From: Acidihalobacter yilgarnensis
GTDB taxonomy: Bacteria; Pseudomonadota; Gammaproteobacteria; DSM-5130; Acidihalobacteraceae
Reading direction: 5' to 3'
Length of the DNA stretch: 64,000 nucleotides
NCBI RefSeq assembly: GCF_001753245.1
Contig: NZ_CP017415.1
Span: forward strand, 2,384,501 to 2,448,500
Below the pieces are notes generated by a model that saw nothing but the letters and a program-made list of their open reading frames with translations, made no database searches and had not been told where the DNA came from. Position numbers and translations under genes: made by a program. Of this stretch, positions 1 through 9,855 are shown piece by piece (the stretch's first letter is position 1; every line of letters starts with the position of its first letter).

Positions 1-370
1 GCGCAGTCCGTCAAGGTACTCAGTCGCATCCGGAGCAGCGCTACCGTTGTCCACCACCAGGATTTCGTAGTTCGGATAGGCCGTCAGCTTGAGTAAGGAT
101 TCCAGGCAGCGCTGCAATACCGGCTGCTGATCACGCGTAGGCACAATGATCGAAACCATCGGCTGCGCCGCATGCCGGTAGCGAATGCGGTAGGTCGTCG
201 GAAGCTCGCCATTTTCGACTTCTGCATCGATAGCCAAGCGAGCGAGGTGCGCCATCAATGCTTGGCGGCCCTGTTCCAGCATCTCCGACAGCGGTATGTG
301 CGCATAACTCGACTGCTGCCTCCTCCCGTACAACGCGCCGGGCACATGCCCGATGGCGGCATCCCCCCCT
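1..370 (-). pseudogene. Out-of-frame GT2 continuation of the adjacent glycosyltransferase, cut by window edge
   Basis: On the minus strand the frame one step away from the upstream gene is open from about position 370 to the window edge. It reads as the missing half of the GT2 domain: after DAAIGHVPGALYGRR it continues through a linker into VSIIVPTRDQQPVLQRCLES and ILVVDNGSAAPDATEYLDGL, the start of another GT-A fold with its nucleotide-binding DNGS turn. This is the natural continuation of the 255-2927 gene, separated from it by a one-base shift at the run of seven C (363-369, G on the coding strand). The true end of the gene lies outside the window. Confidence 0.75.
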
Positions 371-2927
371 GTTCCCAGGCTCGCAACATCAACTCGTATT
401 CCTCCAACCCTTCGAAGGTCGGATCGAACCCGCCGAGGCGGGCAAAAAAATCTCGCCGCACCCACATCACCCCGCCGGTATAGGGCATGCTCCTGAGATA
501 ATCCAAATTAAAATCAGGCTTGAAGTGAGGATCGCCGATGGGTTCCCCACTCAAATCCACCTGGTATTCATCCGTATAAATCACCTGCCATTCGGGATGC
601 GCCACCATTGCAGTCGCCAAACGAAACAGCGCTTCAGGGGACAATTGGTCTCCCGCGTGAATCAAGCAGACCCAATCCGCCTCAAGCGCCAACAAGCTCT
701 GATTGACGGCATCGAGCACAGCAGTTTCGACTGCACACCACGGGTATTCTCGCGCCTGCGCCGGGGCATTTCCTTCACCCACCAGACTCACACTGGCAGG
801 CAACAGCCACTGCGCATCCAATGCGGCCAACGTCCGGGGCAGCAAGGCGTCGTAGGCCTCACTCGCGAGGACCACCAACCCAAACGTGGGCAACGCCCCG
901 GTAGCAATCGCTTCTTCTGCCCAGATCCGCCAGTCAATCTCAACGGGCAACGGTGGGGGCGACGTAGAAGGCCCTGGCGGTGGGTTGGCCATGGCAGCCA
1001 ACGCCTCGACCTTGCGTCGCCGGCGCGTCGGTAGCAGGTCGTATTGCGAGCGCAGCGCAGCCAAACCCGACAACCAGCGACAGGCGCCCGCATGCGCCTG
1101 GTATTCGCGCATCCTGCCACGGGCTCGCTCACCGATGCGCCGTCGCAGTTCCGCATCGCCGGCAAGTGCGCGCACCCAGACGGCCGCCTCATCAACATCC
1201 GGATCGGCCCAATTGGCCGGTTGCCCGATAAAATCGGCCGAGTACACCTGGGTATCGCCATCGACCGGAATCAAGCGATAACTCACCAGGCATGCGCTGT
1301 CCGGCGTCATATAGCTCATATTCCCCGACCAGGCAGTTGCAACCACCGGCTTGCCCAATGCCATGAATTCCATCGGCACTAGGCCCAGCCCTTCAGCACG
1401 ATGCAGCGAGATGAAGGCATCGCAGCAGGCATAAAGGCTTACGGTATCCGTATAACTGAGACTCTCCGTCATCAAGTGCACGCGGGGATGCCCTTCTAAC
1501 AGGCCAGCCAGTTGCTGCGCCCATTCACCAGGACCCGCGTTGTTGATTTTGATCAGCAAGTGCGCCTGATCTAAATCGCCAGCACCTGCCAGAAAAGCCT
1601 TGATCGCGGCGAAGGGGTTTTTTCGTTGATGGTCGCTGGCCGGCTCGAAGGCCGTCACGAACATTACCGCATCCTCTGCCTCTGGCAAGCCGAAATCCGC
1701 GCGCTGCTTGCCATTCGGCTCCGGCAGGCTCACCGGCACCGGAGCATCCAGCGCCAGGGGTCCATCGCAGGAAAAGGCCATTGCCGCCTCGACAAAGCGA
1801 GATCCGCCCAACACCACATCCATCACGCGCAACGCGGGATGCCAAACGGCGGGTACTACCGGCAACTCCCACATGGCCCAAAGTACATTGATCCGGTCCA
1901 GTAGCTGCAACGACTCACCAATGCTGGTCAGCAGCCACGGCATGGTCGCAGGCGGCAACAAAAACAGGTTGATTTCATGCGGCAGAGATTGGATATCGGT
2001 CACATGCAGGTGGGCAAAACGCAGATCGTGGCGACCGCGCCCTTGACCCGGATCGATGTCCAGAATGGCCACGGGTACGCCCAAACTCACCAGCGCTTCC
2101 ACGACTTGGCGCGCGAACACCCCCAAACCCAAATTACCGCTGACGTGGCCAATAATATTCAGGCCCTTCACGGGCGATTGCGTCACGTGCTCGGCGGCGT
2201 CATCCACCGATGGTACCCTGGGAGACGAATACGGCACGCTGGGGACCGCCGTCTCTACGGTATTGCCTACGATTGCCGCCATCTTCGGGATATTATTTTC
2301 GACGGATGTGATATCAACCTGCCGCTGAGCCAGCAAGGCAATGTCAAACCCGCCATTCAGTCGCTCGATATGGCTGATTCTGAAGCCTTCGAATTCGGCC
2401 ATAAAACTGACCAGCTCCACGGGTACGGGGCGTATGTGCGTCGGGTCCAGCCAGAATGAACGCATCGCCACCTCGGGCACCTCGATATTCGGCCACTCCA
2501 AGATCAGCAGCCCATCCGGCTTGAGGGCACGCGCGACTAGGCGGAAAAAATCCAGCTGCACTTCCCAGGGCAAATGCTCGATGACGTGAAAGGCGCTAAT
2601 CACGCCCAGAGAGCCCGGCGTAACCTCGCGCAGGCGCGTCATCAGATCACCCTCCTCCATCGGCAGGCCCATGGCGCGCGCGCGCTCCACCACCACTCGG
2701 TTGCTGTCGATACCGGTTACCGGAATACCAGCTTCCTGCAACAAGGCAACCCACTCGCCACGCCCAGCCCCCAAATCCAAGGCCGGCGCCTGTAGTGCCT
2801 CGTGAATCTGCCTCACCACTGGAAGGTAATATTCCAAACGTTGCCGTATGGTTTCAAAGCTGCCGCGAAACCGCTCCTCGAAGGCGCTGTAGAAGGCCTG
2901 CAGCCGATCCTCGTTTGCCCTTGTCAT
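255..2927 (-). CDS. Trimodular methyltransferase / GT4 / GT2 glycosyltransferase (frameshifted)
   Basis: The 890-residue product has three parts. Residues ~45-190 are a class I SAM methyltransferase (glycine loop LDLGAGRGEW, then FHVIEHLPWE). Residues ~255-625 are a GT-B glycosyltransferase of GT4 type (SGNLGLGVFARQ near its start; FISLHRAEGLGLVPMEFMA and GKPVVAT in the nucleotide-sugar site). Residues ~700-870 are the first part of a GT2 domain (VIYTDEYQ, GGFDPTFEGLEEYELMLRAW). The last ~32 residues are Arg/Cys-rich nonsense, because the frame is lost at a G7 tract; the real continuation is in the next frame. It lies 100 bp downstream of flgL on the same strand. Multi-domain glycosyltransferases next to filament genes commonly glycosylate flagellin; that role is inferred, and a surface polysaccharide role is the alternative. 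Confidence 0.85.
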   Translation of the reverse strand: MTRANEDRLQAFYSAFEERFRGSFETIRQRLEYYLPVVRQIHEALQAPALDLGAGRGEWVALLQEAGIPVTGIDSNRVVVERARAMGLPMEEGDLMTRLREVTPGSLGVISAFHVIEHLPWEVQLDFFRLVARALKPDGLLILEWPNIEVPEVAMRSFWLDPTHIRPVPVELVSFMAEFEGFRISHIERLNGGFDIALLAQRQVDITSVENNIPKMAAIVGNTVETAVPSVPYSSPRVPSVDDAAEHVTQSPVKGLNIIGHVSGNLGLGVFARQVVEALVSLGVPVAILDIDPGQGRGRHDLRFAHLHVTDIQSLPHEINLFLLPPATMPWLLTSIGESLQLLDRINVLWAMWELPVVPAVWHPALRVMDVVLGGSRFVEAAMAFSCDGPLALDAPVPVSLPEPNGKQRADFGLPEAEDAVMFVTAFEPASDHQRKNPFAAIKAFLAGAGDLDQAHLLIKINNAGPGEWAQQLAGLLEGHPRVHLMTESLSYTDTVSLYACCDAFISLHRAEGLGLVPMEFMALGKPVVATAWSGNMSYMTPDSACLVSYRLIPVDGDTQVYSADFIGQPANWADPDVDEAAVWVRALAGDAELRRRIGERARGRMREYQAHAGACRWLSGLAALRSQYDLLPTRRRRKVEALAAMANPPPGPSTSPPPLPVEIDWRIWAEEAIATGALPTFGLVVLASEAYDALLPRTLAALDAQWLLPASVSLVGEGNAPAQAREYPWCAVETAVLDAVNQSLLALEADWVCLIHAGDQLSPEALFRLATAMVAHPEWQVIYTDEYQVDLSGEPIGDPHFKPDFNLDYLRSMPYTGGVMWVRRDFFARLGGFDPTFEGLEEYELMLRAWEQGGMPPSGMCPARCTGGGSSRVMRTYRCRRCWNRAAKH

Positions 2928-3027
2928 GCCCTATTCCCTTCGATTCGGATGCGGCGATCAGCCGCGCGTCATCCCGGCGGCACATTCACCGGGAACTGCG
3001 CGCACTCTGCCCGCCGACATCAAATAC

Positions 3028-4239
3028 TCAAATGTACTTAAACAACGACAGACTCTGCACCTTCTGGTAGGTCAGTTGTGAGGCCTGCAAACCCGCCAGC
3101 TGCTGGTTATATAAGCTAATTGCGCTGGCATAGTTGAGATCCTGTATCTGTGATTGTGCGGTTTGCAGCTGCAGCTTCGCATTGGATTGCAGTTGTTGCT
3201 GGTCGGTGATGGCGTTCAGGCGCGAACCCACACCCGCCTGCTTATTGATGACATTAGTCATCGCCTGATCGAGCGAGCTCAATGACTGATTCATCACGTT
3301 GTGCAGTCGCGCCTGACTCCCCGCACTGCCGCCGCTTGGCGTATTCAGGGCCGTGATCATATTCTGAACCGTCTGGAACATGCTCTGTGACTGACTTGGC
3401 GCGATCGTGAACTGGTCCCCGGTGGCCGGCGCCCCGGTGATCGATGTCTGAATCCCGGCGAAACTGATAGTGGAGCCACTCTGGAAGGCCTGATTGCTGA
3501 GTACCGTCGTCCCAGTGGTCGAATCGACGACGTTAAACTGCGTGGCGGTGGTAAATTGAATTTGATAGGTATCGCCGGTATAGCCCGTTGCCGCAGTCAC
3601 GGTACCGGGATCGATGATGCCGCTGCCAGTATTGGTGGCACCGGGAACCGCAGTGAAGCTACCGTTCCCGCTGGGGATCTGCATGAATACATTGGATCCC
3701 GCATCGTTGACCGCCACCTGCCGGTTGGCATCGATCTGCAGATAACGCTGCGCGTTGTCCCCAAAATAGCTGAAGCTGCCATTCGGATTCTGCGTGAAGG
3801 GTTTGGTTTGCGTTTGCGAGCCGCTGAAGATGTACGAACCGCCTGCGTCCTGGGTGTTGCCCATAGCGAGCAACTGCTGGAGGTTCTGACTGAGCTGCGA
3901 GGCGATACTGGCGCGACTGGCGTCGGTCTGGGTGCCGTTGTTCCCTTGCAAAGCCAGTGTTCTCACGCTTTGCAGCAAATTCCCTACGCCCTGCAGGGTG
4001 CTCTGTTCGAGACCCAGACGCGCGGTGGCTGCGTTGCCATTGGTTTGGTACTGCGTATTGGTGTCGATCGCACTCTGCAGATTGAGTGCCTGCGCCGCAC
4101 CGGCGGGGTTGTCGGCGGGGGTCAGGATCTGTCGGCCCGTCGATAGTTGTTGTTGCGTCTGCGAAAGCTGTGCTTCCTGACTCAGCATTGAGCTGATCGC
4201 CGCTTGGCTGAACTGCTGAGTGGAGATGCGTATGCTCAT
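3028..4239 (-). CDS. flgL: Flagellar hook-filament junction protein FlgL
   Basis: FlgL (HAP3) joins the hook to the flagellin filament. The 403-residue protein begins with the flagellin-like N-terminal helix (MSIRISTQQFSQAAISSML, then QLSTGRQILTPADNPAGAAQ) and ends with the matching C-terminal coiled coil (AQSQIQDLNYASAISLYNQQ, LSLFKYI). Between them is a Ser/Thr/Gly-rich surface domain. Length fits the family. It is the last gene of the flgB-L operon, starting 14 bp after flgK, and is likely read from the same transcript. Confidence 0.95.
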   Translation of the reverse strand: MSIRISTQQFSQAAISSMLSQEAQLSQTQQQLSTGRQILTPADNPAGAAQALNLQSAIDTNTQYQTNGNAATARLGLEQSTLQGVGNLLQSVRTLALQGNNGTQTDASRASIASQLSQNLQQLLAMGNTQDAGGSYIFSGSQTQTKPFTQNPNGSFSYFGDNAQRYLQIDANRQVAVNDAGSNVFMQIPSGNGSFTAVPGATNTGSGIIDPGTVTAATGYTGDTYQIQFTTATQFNVVDSTTGTTVLSNQAFQSGSTISFAGIQTSITGAPATGDQFTIAPSQSQSMFQTVQNMITALNTPSGGSAGSQARLHNVMNQSLSSLDQAMTNVINKQAGVGSRLNAITDQQQLQSNAKLQLQTAQSQIQDLNYASAISLYNQQLAGLQASQLTYQKVQSLSLFKYI

Positions 4240-4253
4240 GGCGATAACCTCGC

Positions 4254-6167
4254 TTACACCGCGTTCAACAGTGTCTGAAACAGGGTATTGGCCGTGGTGA
4301 TCACCTTGGCCGATGCTTGATAAGCCTGCTGGTACTGCACCAGATTGGCAGCCTGCTGGTCAAGATTCACGCCGGAGATCGATTGCTGCAACGAGGTCGC
4401 CTGATTCAGCAAGGTCTGCTGGTTGGTAGCGCTCGATTTCGCCCCCTGGGTCTCATTGCCCACATTGGCGACCAGCTGATTGTAGATGTCGCCAACGCTT
4501 GCCGTACCCCCACTCATGAACTTGTTCTGCTGAATCTGCGCCAAAGCCAGCGCGTTGCCGTTGTCGCCCGGACCCGAGGGGGAAACGGTGAACGTATCAC
4601 CCGCCTTCGCCGTACCGCCAATGGTCGCCTGCCAGCCGTTATAACTCACCGTCGTACCTGCGGTGGTGTACGGCTGAGTCACCGATGTGCCGGTGGTCGC
4701 ATCAGTCAACGTGTAGCTGGTCGGGGGATTGTTGAAGGTGATCGTCACCGGATTGCGCAGATTGGCGTTGCCCACGGTGCTCGCCGTCACTTGCGGTGCG
4801 GTAATGGTCGCCGTGCCGGTATTGGTCTGGCTGGCCGCGCTGACCACTGGCGCCGCGGCGGCGATCTGACGCGGGTCGGTCGCCGCCATGGTGATGTCGC
4901 GGGCGGCATAGCGCGTCGGCTGGATGGAATAGGTATCGCCCGCGCTCACCGTGGTGGGCACCACGATACTCAGACCATCGGCCACGAAGGGATTGGCTGC
5001 CGTGCCGGTGCCGCTCATGGTGATCGGTTGATTGCTGCCGGCGACCTGCAAGGTCCAGGCACTGCCGCTGTAACTGAGCTGATAGTCGTTAGCGGTCAAC
5101 TGCGCGACATTACTGACCGTCACCGACGGCGAACCGCTGCCGGCCGCATTACTCGAACCGGCATAGACGCTCGGCCCAGGCACGTTGAAGAAATTCTGAC
5201 CAAGTGTGCCGGTCAGGTCCACACCCAGCTTCTGCTGCGCATTGAATGCCTGGCCAACTCCGATGGCCAGCTGCCCAAGGGCGTTTTCCGCTGGAACCAC
5301 GACCTGATTGCGCGCTTCAAGCAAGCCACCGATATTACCGCCAACGTTACCGCTGGCAACGGGAATACTGCCATTTGACGTCTTGAAAACCAGATTCAAT
5401 TGATTCGGATCGCCACTGGTCGGGGCCGTGCCCAAAGCCGTAGTCGCCGTGCCAACCACCAGGGCCTGACCGGTGCCGATCATCACGTTCACCGAGCCAT
5501 CACTCTGGGTCACGGTGCTCACGTTCACCGATTTCGACAGTTGAGTGAGGAGTGCATCGCGCTGATCGAGCAGATCATTGGGCTGTCCGACGGGATTGCT
5601 GTTCGTCGTTGCCACGATCTGCTTGTTGAGCTGCGCGATCTGTGTCGCCAGCTGGTTCACCGTGTTGACCTCGGTCGTCAACTGACCGTTGATCTGGCTG
5701 CTGGTTTGATTGATCTGGCTGTACAGGCTGTTGAAACGTGCGGTCAATTGCCCTCCCTGAGACAGCAAGGTCTGGCGCGCAGGGATCGATGAAGGCGCAT
5801 TGGCGACACCTTGTACCGCGTTGAAAAAGTTCTGCACCGCGGGCTGCAGACCGGCGGTAGCGTTGGCCAGCAGGTTGTCGACCTGGGAAGAGTATTGACT
5901 GTAGGTCTGGTAGCGCGCGTTGGCCGAGGTGGCATTATTGACCTGGGCGTTGACCACACCGCTGAATATCCGCTGCACGCCGGTAACCTGTACGCCGCTG
6001 CCGAGATAATAATTTCCTCCGGTTTGCGGCAGGCTCGCGCTTAAGTCGACGCGTTGCCGGCTGTAACCAGGCGTATTGACGTTGCTGATGTTCTGACTCG
6101 TGGTTTGCAATGCCTGCTGGAAGGCCAGCAGGGCCGAAGTGCCTACACCGAGGATATTTGTCGCCAT
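4254..6167 (-). CDS. flgK: Flagellar hook-filament junction protein FlgK
   Basis: FlgK (HAP1) is the first junction protein on the hook tip. The N-terminus carries the rod/hook signature (ALQTTSQNISNVNTPGYSRQ) and the C-terminus the conserved partner helix ([20 protein letters not shown], then LFQTLLNAV). The 637 residues are typical. The central part is rich in short Ser/Thr/Gly/Asn segments, the usual variable surface domain. It follows flgJ by 37 bp and precedes flgL by 14 bp, so all three should be co-transcribed. Confidence 0.96.
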   Translation of the reverse strand: MATNILGVGTSALLAFQQALQTTSQNISNVNTPGYSRQRVDLSASLPQTGGNYYLGSGVQVTGVQRIFSGVVNAQVNNATSANARYQTYSQYSSQVDNLLANATAGLQPAVQNFFNAVQGVANAPSSIPARQTLLSQGGQLTARFNSLYSQINQTSSQINGQLTTEVNTVNQLATQIAQLNKQIVATTNSNPVGQPNDLLDQRDALLTQLSKSVNVSTVTQSDGSVNVMIGTGQALVVGTATTALGTAPTSGDPNQLNLVFKTSNGSIPVASGNVGGNIGGLLEARNQVVVPAENALGQLAIGVGQAFNAQQKLGVDLTGTLGQNFFNVPGPSVYAGSSNAAGSGSPSVTVSNVAQLTANDYQLSYSGSAWTLQVAGSNQPITMSGTGTAANPFVADGLSIVVPTTVSAGDTYSIQPTRYAARDITMAATDPRQIAAAAPVVSAASQTNTGTATITAPQVTASTVGNANLRNPVTITFNNPPTSYTLTDATTGTSVTQPYTTAGTTVSYNGWQATIGGTAKAGDTFTVSPSGPGDNGNALALAQIQQNKFMSGGTASVGDIYNQLVANVGNETQGAKSSATNQQTLLNQATSLQQSISGVNLDQQAANLVQYQQAYQASAKVITTANTLFQTLLNAV

Positions 6168-6204
6168 GCGGTACTCCCGAGGCGCGCACCGCGCCCCATC
6201 CGAT

Positions 6205-7179
6205 TCAGGTTAGCGGCCCGTTCGCGCCATTCTTGACCCCCGCATCGAGCGCCATCAGATGCTGGCCACCAAGAATGGCCTTGATCTTGTCGGCGTAGGC
6301 CGGGTCGGTGGCGTAACCGGCGCTCTGCAGACCATCGAGATAGGCCGCGGGGTTCGACGCCTGCGCCAGGGCATCGCGGTAACGCGGTTGCGTGGAGATC
6401 AGATGCGCATAATCGGCAAAACTGGCTGCGAGCGACGGGTAGGCGCGAAACGACGCCGTGTCACGTTGTAAAACTCCGCCGCGGAACTCCATCGTCGGCA
6501 CGTTGACCTGCGCGCCCTGCCAATGCGTGCCTGCCTTGATACCGAACAGATTGAAGCTGCTACGACCATCCGGTCCGCTGGGTATTTGCTTGCCCCAACC
6601 GGTTTCCAGCGCCGCTTGTGCGACCAGCACCTCCGGCGCCACGCCGATAGCGGCCGCAGCCTGACGCGCATACGGCATGACCGCCCGCACGAACTCGCCC
6701 GGCGTGGCAGGCGGCCAGACGGTAGGCCGCGCAGCCTCGCCCGCACCCGCCGACGGTGCCGAGTGTGCCGGCGGCACCGTCGGCACACTCGGCACACTCG
6801 GCACACTCGGCACACTCGGCACCGTCGATATGGTTCGCGGCGTCGAGGTCGATGGGGTTACAGGCTTGCCGCCCAAGGATTGATCGATCAGCTTGTTCAA
6901 TCCGAGGGCATTGTGACCAGCCAGGTCGATGGCAATCTGGTGATCGTATAGTCCCTGGTACAGCCGCGTTTGCGAGCTGTCCATCAACCCGTGTTGCGGC
7001 GTCGCGGCGCGCATGGCCTTGAGCATCATCTCGATGAATACGGCCTCAAACTGTTTGGCCGCGGCCTGGCGTGCCTGCGGGCTTTGGGTTTTTGCCGCCG
7101 CCTTGAGCTGAGCGAGCCCCTGAAAATCGGTGTAGTTGGAGGCCAGGGCCCCAATATTGGTGGCTTGAAGCGCGCTCAT
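6205..7179 (-). CDS. flgJ: Flagellar rod-cap protein with muramidase domain, FlgJ
   Basis: The two-domain FlgJ caps the growing rod and opens peptidoglycan for it. Residues ~1-100 are the rod-binding domain (AAKQFEAVFIEMMLKAMRAA, then LYDHQIAID). Residues ~165-310 are a GH73 beta-N-acetylglucosaminidase domain (VLVAQAALETGWGKQ with the catalytic Glu, FNLFGIKAG, FRAYPSLAASFADYAHLI). The linker holds a Ser-Val-Pro repeat encoded by 9-bp tandem repeats (6782-6826). The ATG overlaps the flgI stop. Possession of the muramidase domain matches beta/gamma-proteobacterial FlgJ. Confidence 0.95.
   Translation of the reverse strand: MSALQATNIGALASNYTDFQGLAQLKAAAKTQSPQARQAAAKQFEAVFIEMMLKAMRAATPQHGLMDSSQTRLYQGLYDHQIAIDLAGHNALGLNKLIDQSLGGKPVTPSTSTPRTISTVPSVPSVPSVPSVPTVPPAHSAPSAGAGEAARPTVWPPATPGEFVRAVMPYARQAAAAIGVAPEVLVAQAALETGWGKQIPSGPDGRSSFNLFGIKAGTHWQGAQVNVPTMEFRGGVLQRDTASFRAYPSLAASFADYAHLISTQPRYRDALAQASNPAAYLDGLQSAGYATDPAYADKIKAILGGQHLMALDAGVKNGANGPLT
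6751..6827. repeat. 9-bp tandem repeat with flanking inverted repeat inside flgJ
   Basis: GGCACACTC occurs four times head to tail (6782-6817), followed by one variant copy ggcaccgtc (6818-6826). In addition 6751-6769 (CGACGGTGCCGAGTGTGCC) is the exact reverse complement of 6809-6827, so the tract could fold into a 19-bp stem. It encodes the Ser-Val-Pro linker of FlgJ. Each copy is 9 bp, so changes in copy number keep the reading frame. Confidence 0.95.
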
Positions 7180-8315
7180 CAGATCACCACCAATTGTGCA
7201 CGCAAGGCCCCGGCACGCTTGAGTGCCTCAAGTATGGCGATCAGATCGTCGGGCGTGGCCCCCACGCGATTGATCGCCTTGACGATGGAATTGAGGGTCA
7301 CGCCAGGCTTGAACACGAAGGCATGTGCCTTGGCTTGCTTGGCACTGACGGTCGAGTTCGGCGTCACCACCGTGTTACCACCGGAGAGCGCGTTCGGCTG
7401 GCTGACCTGTGGATTCTCGGAGATCGTCACGGTCAGATTGCCGTGCGCGACCGCAGACGGCAGCACACGCACGCTGCTGCCGATGATCACCGTACCGGTA
7501 CGCGCATTGACCACGACACGCGCCGGCGGCGCAGCCGGGTGGATATTGATGTTTTCAAGATAGGACACAAAGGCCACCCGCTGACCGCGGTCTGGCGGTG
7601 CATTGACCCGTACTGAGGCGGCATCCAAGGCCTCTGCGGTACCCGGTCCCATCGCCTCGTTGATGGCGTGTGCAAGACGGGTGGCCGTGGTGTAGCTCGG
7701 ATTGTTCAGATCCAGCGTAATGCTGTTGCCACGATCGAACGACGTAGGCACATCGCGCTCGACGGTAGCGCCGTTGGGCACCATGCCGACACTGAGCACA
7801 TTGACCTGCACGCTGGAACCGCTTCCACCCTGCGCCCCGTAGCCACCGACCACCAGATTACCCTGTGCCATGGCATAGACCTGCCCGTTGGCGCCGTGCA
7901 GAGGCGTCATCACCAGCGTGCCGCCACGCAGACTCTTGGCATTGCCGATTGAGGAGACGGTGATATCAATATCCTGACCCGGCTTGGAAAATGGCGGCAA
8001 ATTCGCGGTGACCAATACCGCGGCGACATTGTTCAGCTGTGGGTTCACATTACTGGGCAGGGTCACGCCGAAGCGCGTGAGCATGTTCTCGATACTCTGG
8101 ATGGTAAACGGCGCCTGACTGGTCTGGTCGCCGGTGCCGTCGAGACCGACCACCAGGCCATAACCCACGAGTTGATTGCTGCGCACCCCGGCCAGCGTTG
8201 CGAGATCCCGCACCAATTCCGCGCGTGCGACCCCGACCATGCCGAAACACAAAGAGAAAACGGCTACGAGCGCAAACAGGCGACGACATGATTGGGATTG
8301 AATACGGGCGCACAT
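7179..8315 (-). CDS. flgI: Flagellar P-ring protein FlgI
   Basis: FlgI forms the periplasmic P-ring around the rod. The start at 8315 gives a 378-residue precursor with a signal peptide ([20 protein letters not shown] ... ARAE) and has GAGGAC in ribosome-binding position, 11 bp after the flgH stop. An in-frame start at 8366 would add 17 residues and overlap flgH; it is less likely. The mature part shows conserved FlgI blocks: [28 protein letters not shown], and [20 protein letters not shown] near the C-terminus. Stop overlaps the flgJ start, indicating coupling. Confidence 0.95.
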   Translation of the reverse strand: MCARIQSQSCRRLFALVAVFSLCFGMVGVARAELVRDLATLAGVRSNQLVGYGLVVGLDGTGDQTSQAPFTIQSIENMLTRFGVTLPSNVNPQLNNVAAVLVTANLPPFSKPGQDIDITVSSIGNAKSLRGGTLVMTPLHGANGQVYAMAQGNLVVGGYGAQGGSGSSVQVNVLSVGMVPNGATVERDVPTSFDRGNSITLDLNNPSYTTATRLAHAINEAMGPGTAEALDAASVRVNAPPDRGQRVAFVSYLENINIHPAAPPARVVVNARTGTVIIGSSVRVLPSAVAHGNLTVTISENPQVSQPNALSGGNTVVTPNSTVSAKQAKAHAFVFKPGVTLNSIVKAINRVGATPDDLIAILEALKRAGALRAQLVVI

Positions 8316-8326
8316 GGGCGAAGTCC

Positions 8327-9031
8327 TCACAGTGGCCACCAAGCATTGAAGAATTTCGCCAACCAACCCTCTCGGTTGGCGTCATTGAGCACGCCGCGCC
8401 CGCCATAGGCGATTTCGGCGTTGGCGACCTGGGTCGATAGCACGGTGTCCAGCGGCGTAATGTCGGCGGAGCGCACAATACCGCGAAAACGCACGTACTC
8501 TCGTCCCTGGTTCAGCGCGATCCATTTTTCACCCTGCACGATCAGATTGCCGTTGGAGAGCACCTGGGCAACGGTCACCGAGATGGTGCCACTCAGCTGG
8601 TTGCTCTGCGTGCTGCTGCCCTTGCCGGCGAAGGCGTTCTTGCTGGCGAGGCCGGCGCTGAGCAGAGACTTGCCGTTGTAGGTGACGCCGGCCCCGAGCA
8701 CCGTCGGCGCGGAGACATTGATGCTGGTGTCGCGAGAAGTCGCGGTATCTGCTGACTTGTTGGCGTTGGTGCTCTCGTTGAGGATGACCGTCAGGATATC
8801 GCCGACGTGGCGGGCGCGCTGATCCTCGAATAACGGTACGCTGTTCGCGCTCTGGTAGATCGCGCCGTTGTTCTGAGAAGCCGGCTTCGGCGGCGGCGGC
8901 ATCACCGCAGTGAAATCCGGATTGTTGCCACGCATGGGGCCCGTCTGAAGCGCGGCGCAGCCGCCGAGCAGGCCGAGCGTCGCGAATAACGCTGCCATCC
9001 TGAGGACATATCCCACTGCTTGCGCGTTCAT
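8327..9031 (-). CDS. flgH: Flagellar L-ring lipoprotein FlgH
   Basis: FlgH builds the outer-membrane L-ring. The start at 9031 is preferred: it has GGCAGGAG upstream and puts a lipoprotein signal directly at the N-terminus ([20 protein letters not shown], lipobox LLGGC). The start at 9049 would overlap flgG. The mature protein has the FlgH blocks [40 protein letters not shown] and [11 protein letters not shown]. The presence of an L-ring shows a Gram-negative cell with an outer membrane. Confidence 0.95.
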   Translation of the reverse strand: MNAQAVGYVLRMAALFATLGLLGGCAALQTGPMRGNNPDFTAVMPPPPKPASQNNGAIYQSANSVPLFEDQRARHVGDILTVILNESTNANKSADTATSRDTSINVSAPTVLGAGVTYNGKSLLSAGLASKNAFAGKGSSTQSNQLSGTISVTVAQVLSNGNLIVQGEKWIALNQGREYVRFRGIVRSADITPLDTVLSTQVANAEIAYGGRGVLNDANREGWLAKFFNAWWPL

Positions 9032-9045
9032 CCGAATCTCCTGCC

Positions 9046-9831
9046 TCACAGTGTCTGGTTGACGTACTGCAACATCTGATCGGTCGTGGCGATCGCCTTG
9101 GAATTGATCTCATAGGCGCGCTGACATTCGATCATGTTCACCAACGACTCCACGGTATTGACGTTCGAACTTTCAAGCGAACCCTGCTGCAGCGACCCCA
9201 GACCGTTGAGGCCAGGCGTGCCGGATTGGGCCGTGCCGCTGGCGGCCGTCTGCAAATAGAGATTCTGCCCGACGGCCTGCAGACCCGCCGGATTGATGAA
9301 GTCCGCCAACTGAACCGTGCCGATCTGGGTGGGTGTGGTACTGCCGGCCACGGTCGCGGTCACCGTGCCGTCGGTGCCGATGGTGATCGACTGAGTGTTG
9401 GGCGGTACGGTGATGCCAGGTTGTAGCGGATAGCCGTTGGCGGTGACTACTTGCCCACTGCTATTGAGCTGGAATTCGCCGTCACGCGTGTAAGCCACCG
9501 TGCCGTCCGGCATCGTGATCTGAAAGAAGCCGCGCCCCTGTATCGCCAGATCGAGGTTGTTGCCGGTCTGAACGATATTGCCCTGGGTGAATATTTTCTC
9601 AGTCGAGTTGATGCGAACGCCGGTGCCTAGCATCAAACCGGAGGGCAGCTGCGTGTTCTGTGAGGATTGCGCACCCGGCTGACGGACGTTCTGGTACAGC
9701 AGGTCCTCGAAGGAGGCCCGCCCCTTCTTGAAGCCGGTGGTGCTGACGTTGGCCAGATTGTTGGCGATCACGTCCATGCGCGTCTGTTGCGCATCCAAAC
9801 CGGTTTTCGCTATCCACAAGGCCGGATTCAT
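9046..9831 (-). CDS. flgG: Flagellar distal rod protein FlgG
   Basis: FlgG forms the distal rod. The 261-residue length is exactly typical. It starts [20 protein letters not shown], followed by the rod signature [19 protein letters not shown], and ends with the conserved C-terminal helix ([30 protein letters not shown]). It lies between flgF (24 bp upstream) and flgH in the canonical order. Confidence 0.97.
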   Translation of the reverse strand: MNPALWIAKTGLDAQQTRMDVIANNLANVSTTGFKKGRASFEDLLYQNVRQPGAQSSQNTQLPSGLMLGTGVRINSTEKIFTQGNIVQTGNNLDLAIQGRGFFQITMPDGTVAYTRDGEFQLNSSGQVVTANGYPLQPGITVPPNTQSITIGTDGTVTATVAGSTTPTQIGTVQLADFINPAGLQAVGQNLYLQTAASGTAQSGTPGLNGLGSLQQGSLESSNVNTVESLVNMIECQRAYEINSKAIATTDQMLQYVNQTL

Positions 9832-9855
9832 AGGTTTATCCCTCGATTCATCTCA

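Noticed and set aside
4317-5378. 353-residue open frame antisense to flgK
   Set aside because: His/Arg/Gly-rich with no domain; shadow of flgK.
6782-6826. Short tandem repeats as a possible CRISPR array
   Set aside because: Units are 9 bp with no spacers and lie in frame in flgJ.
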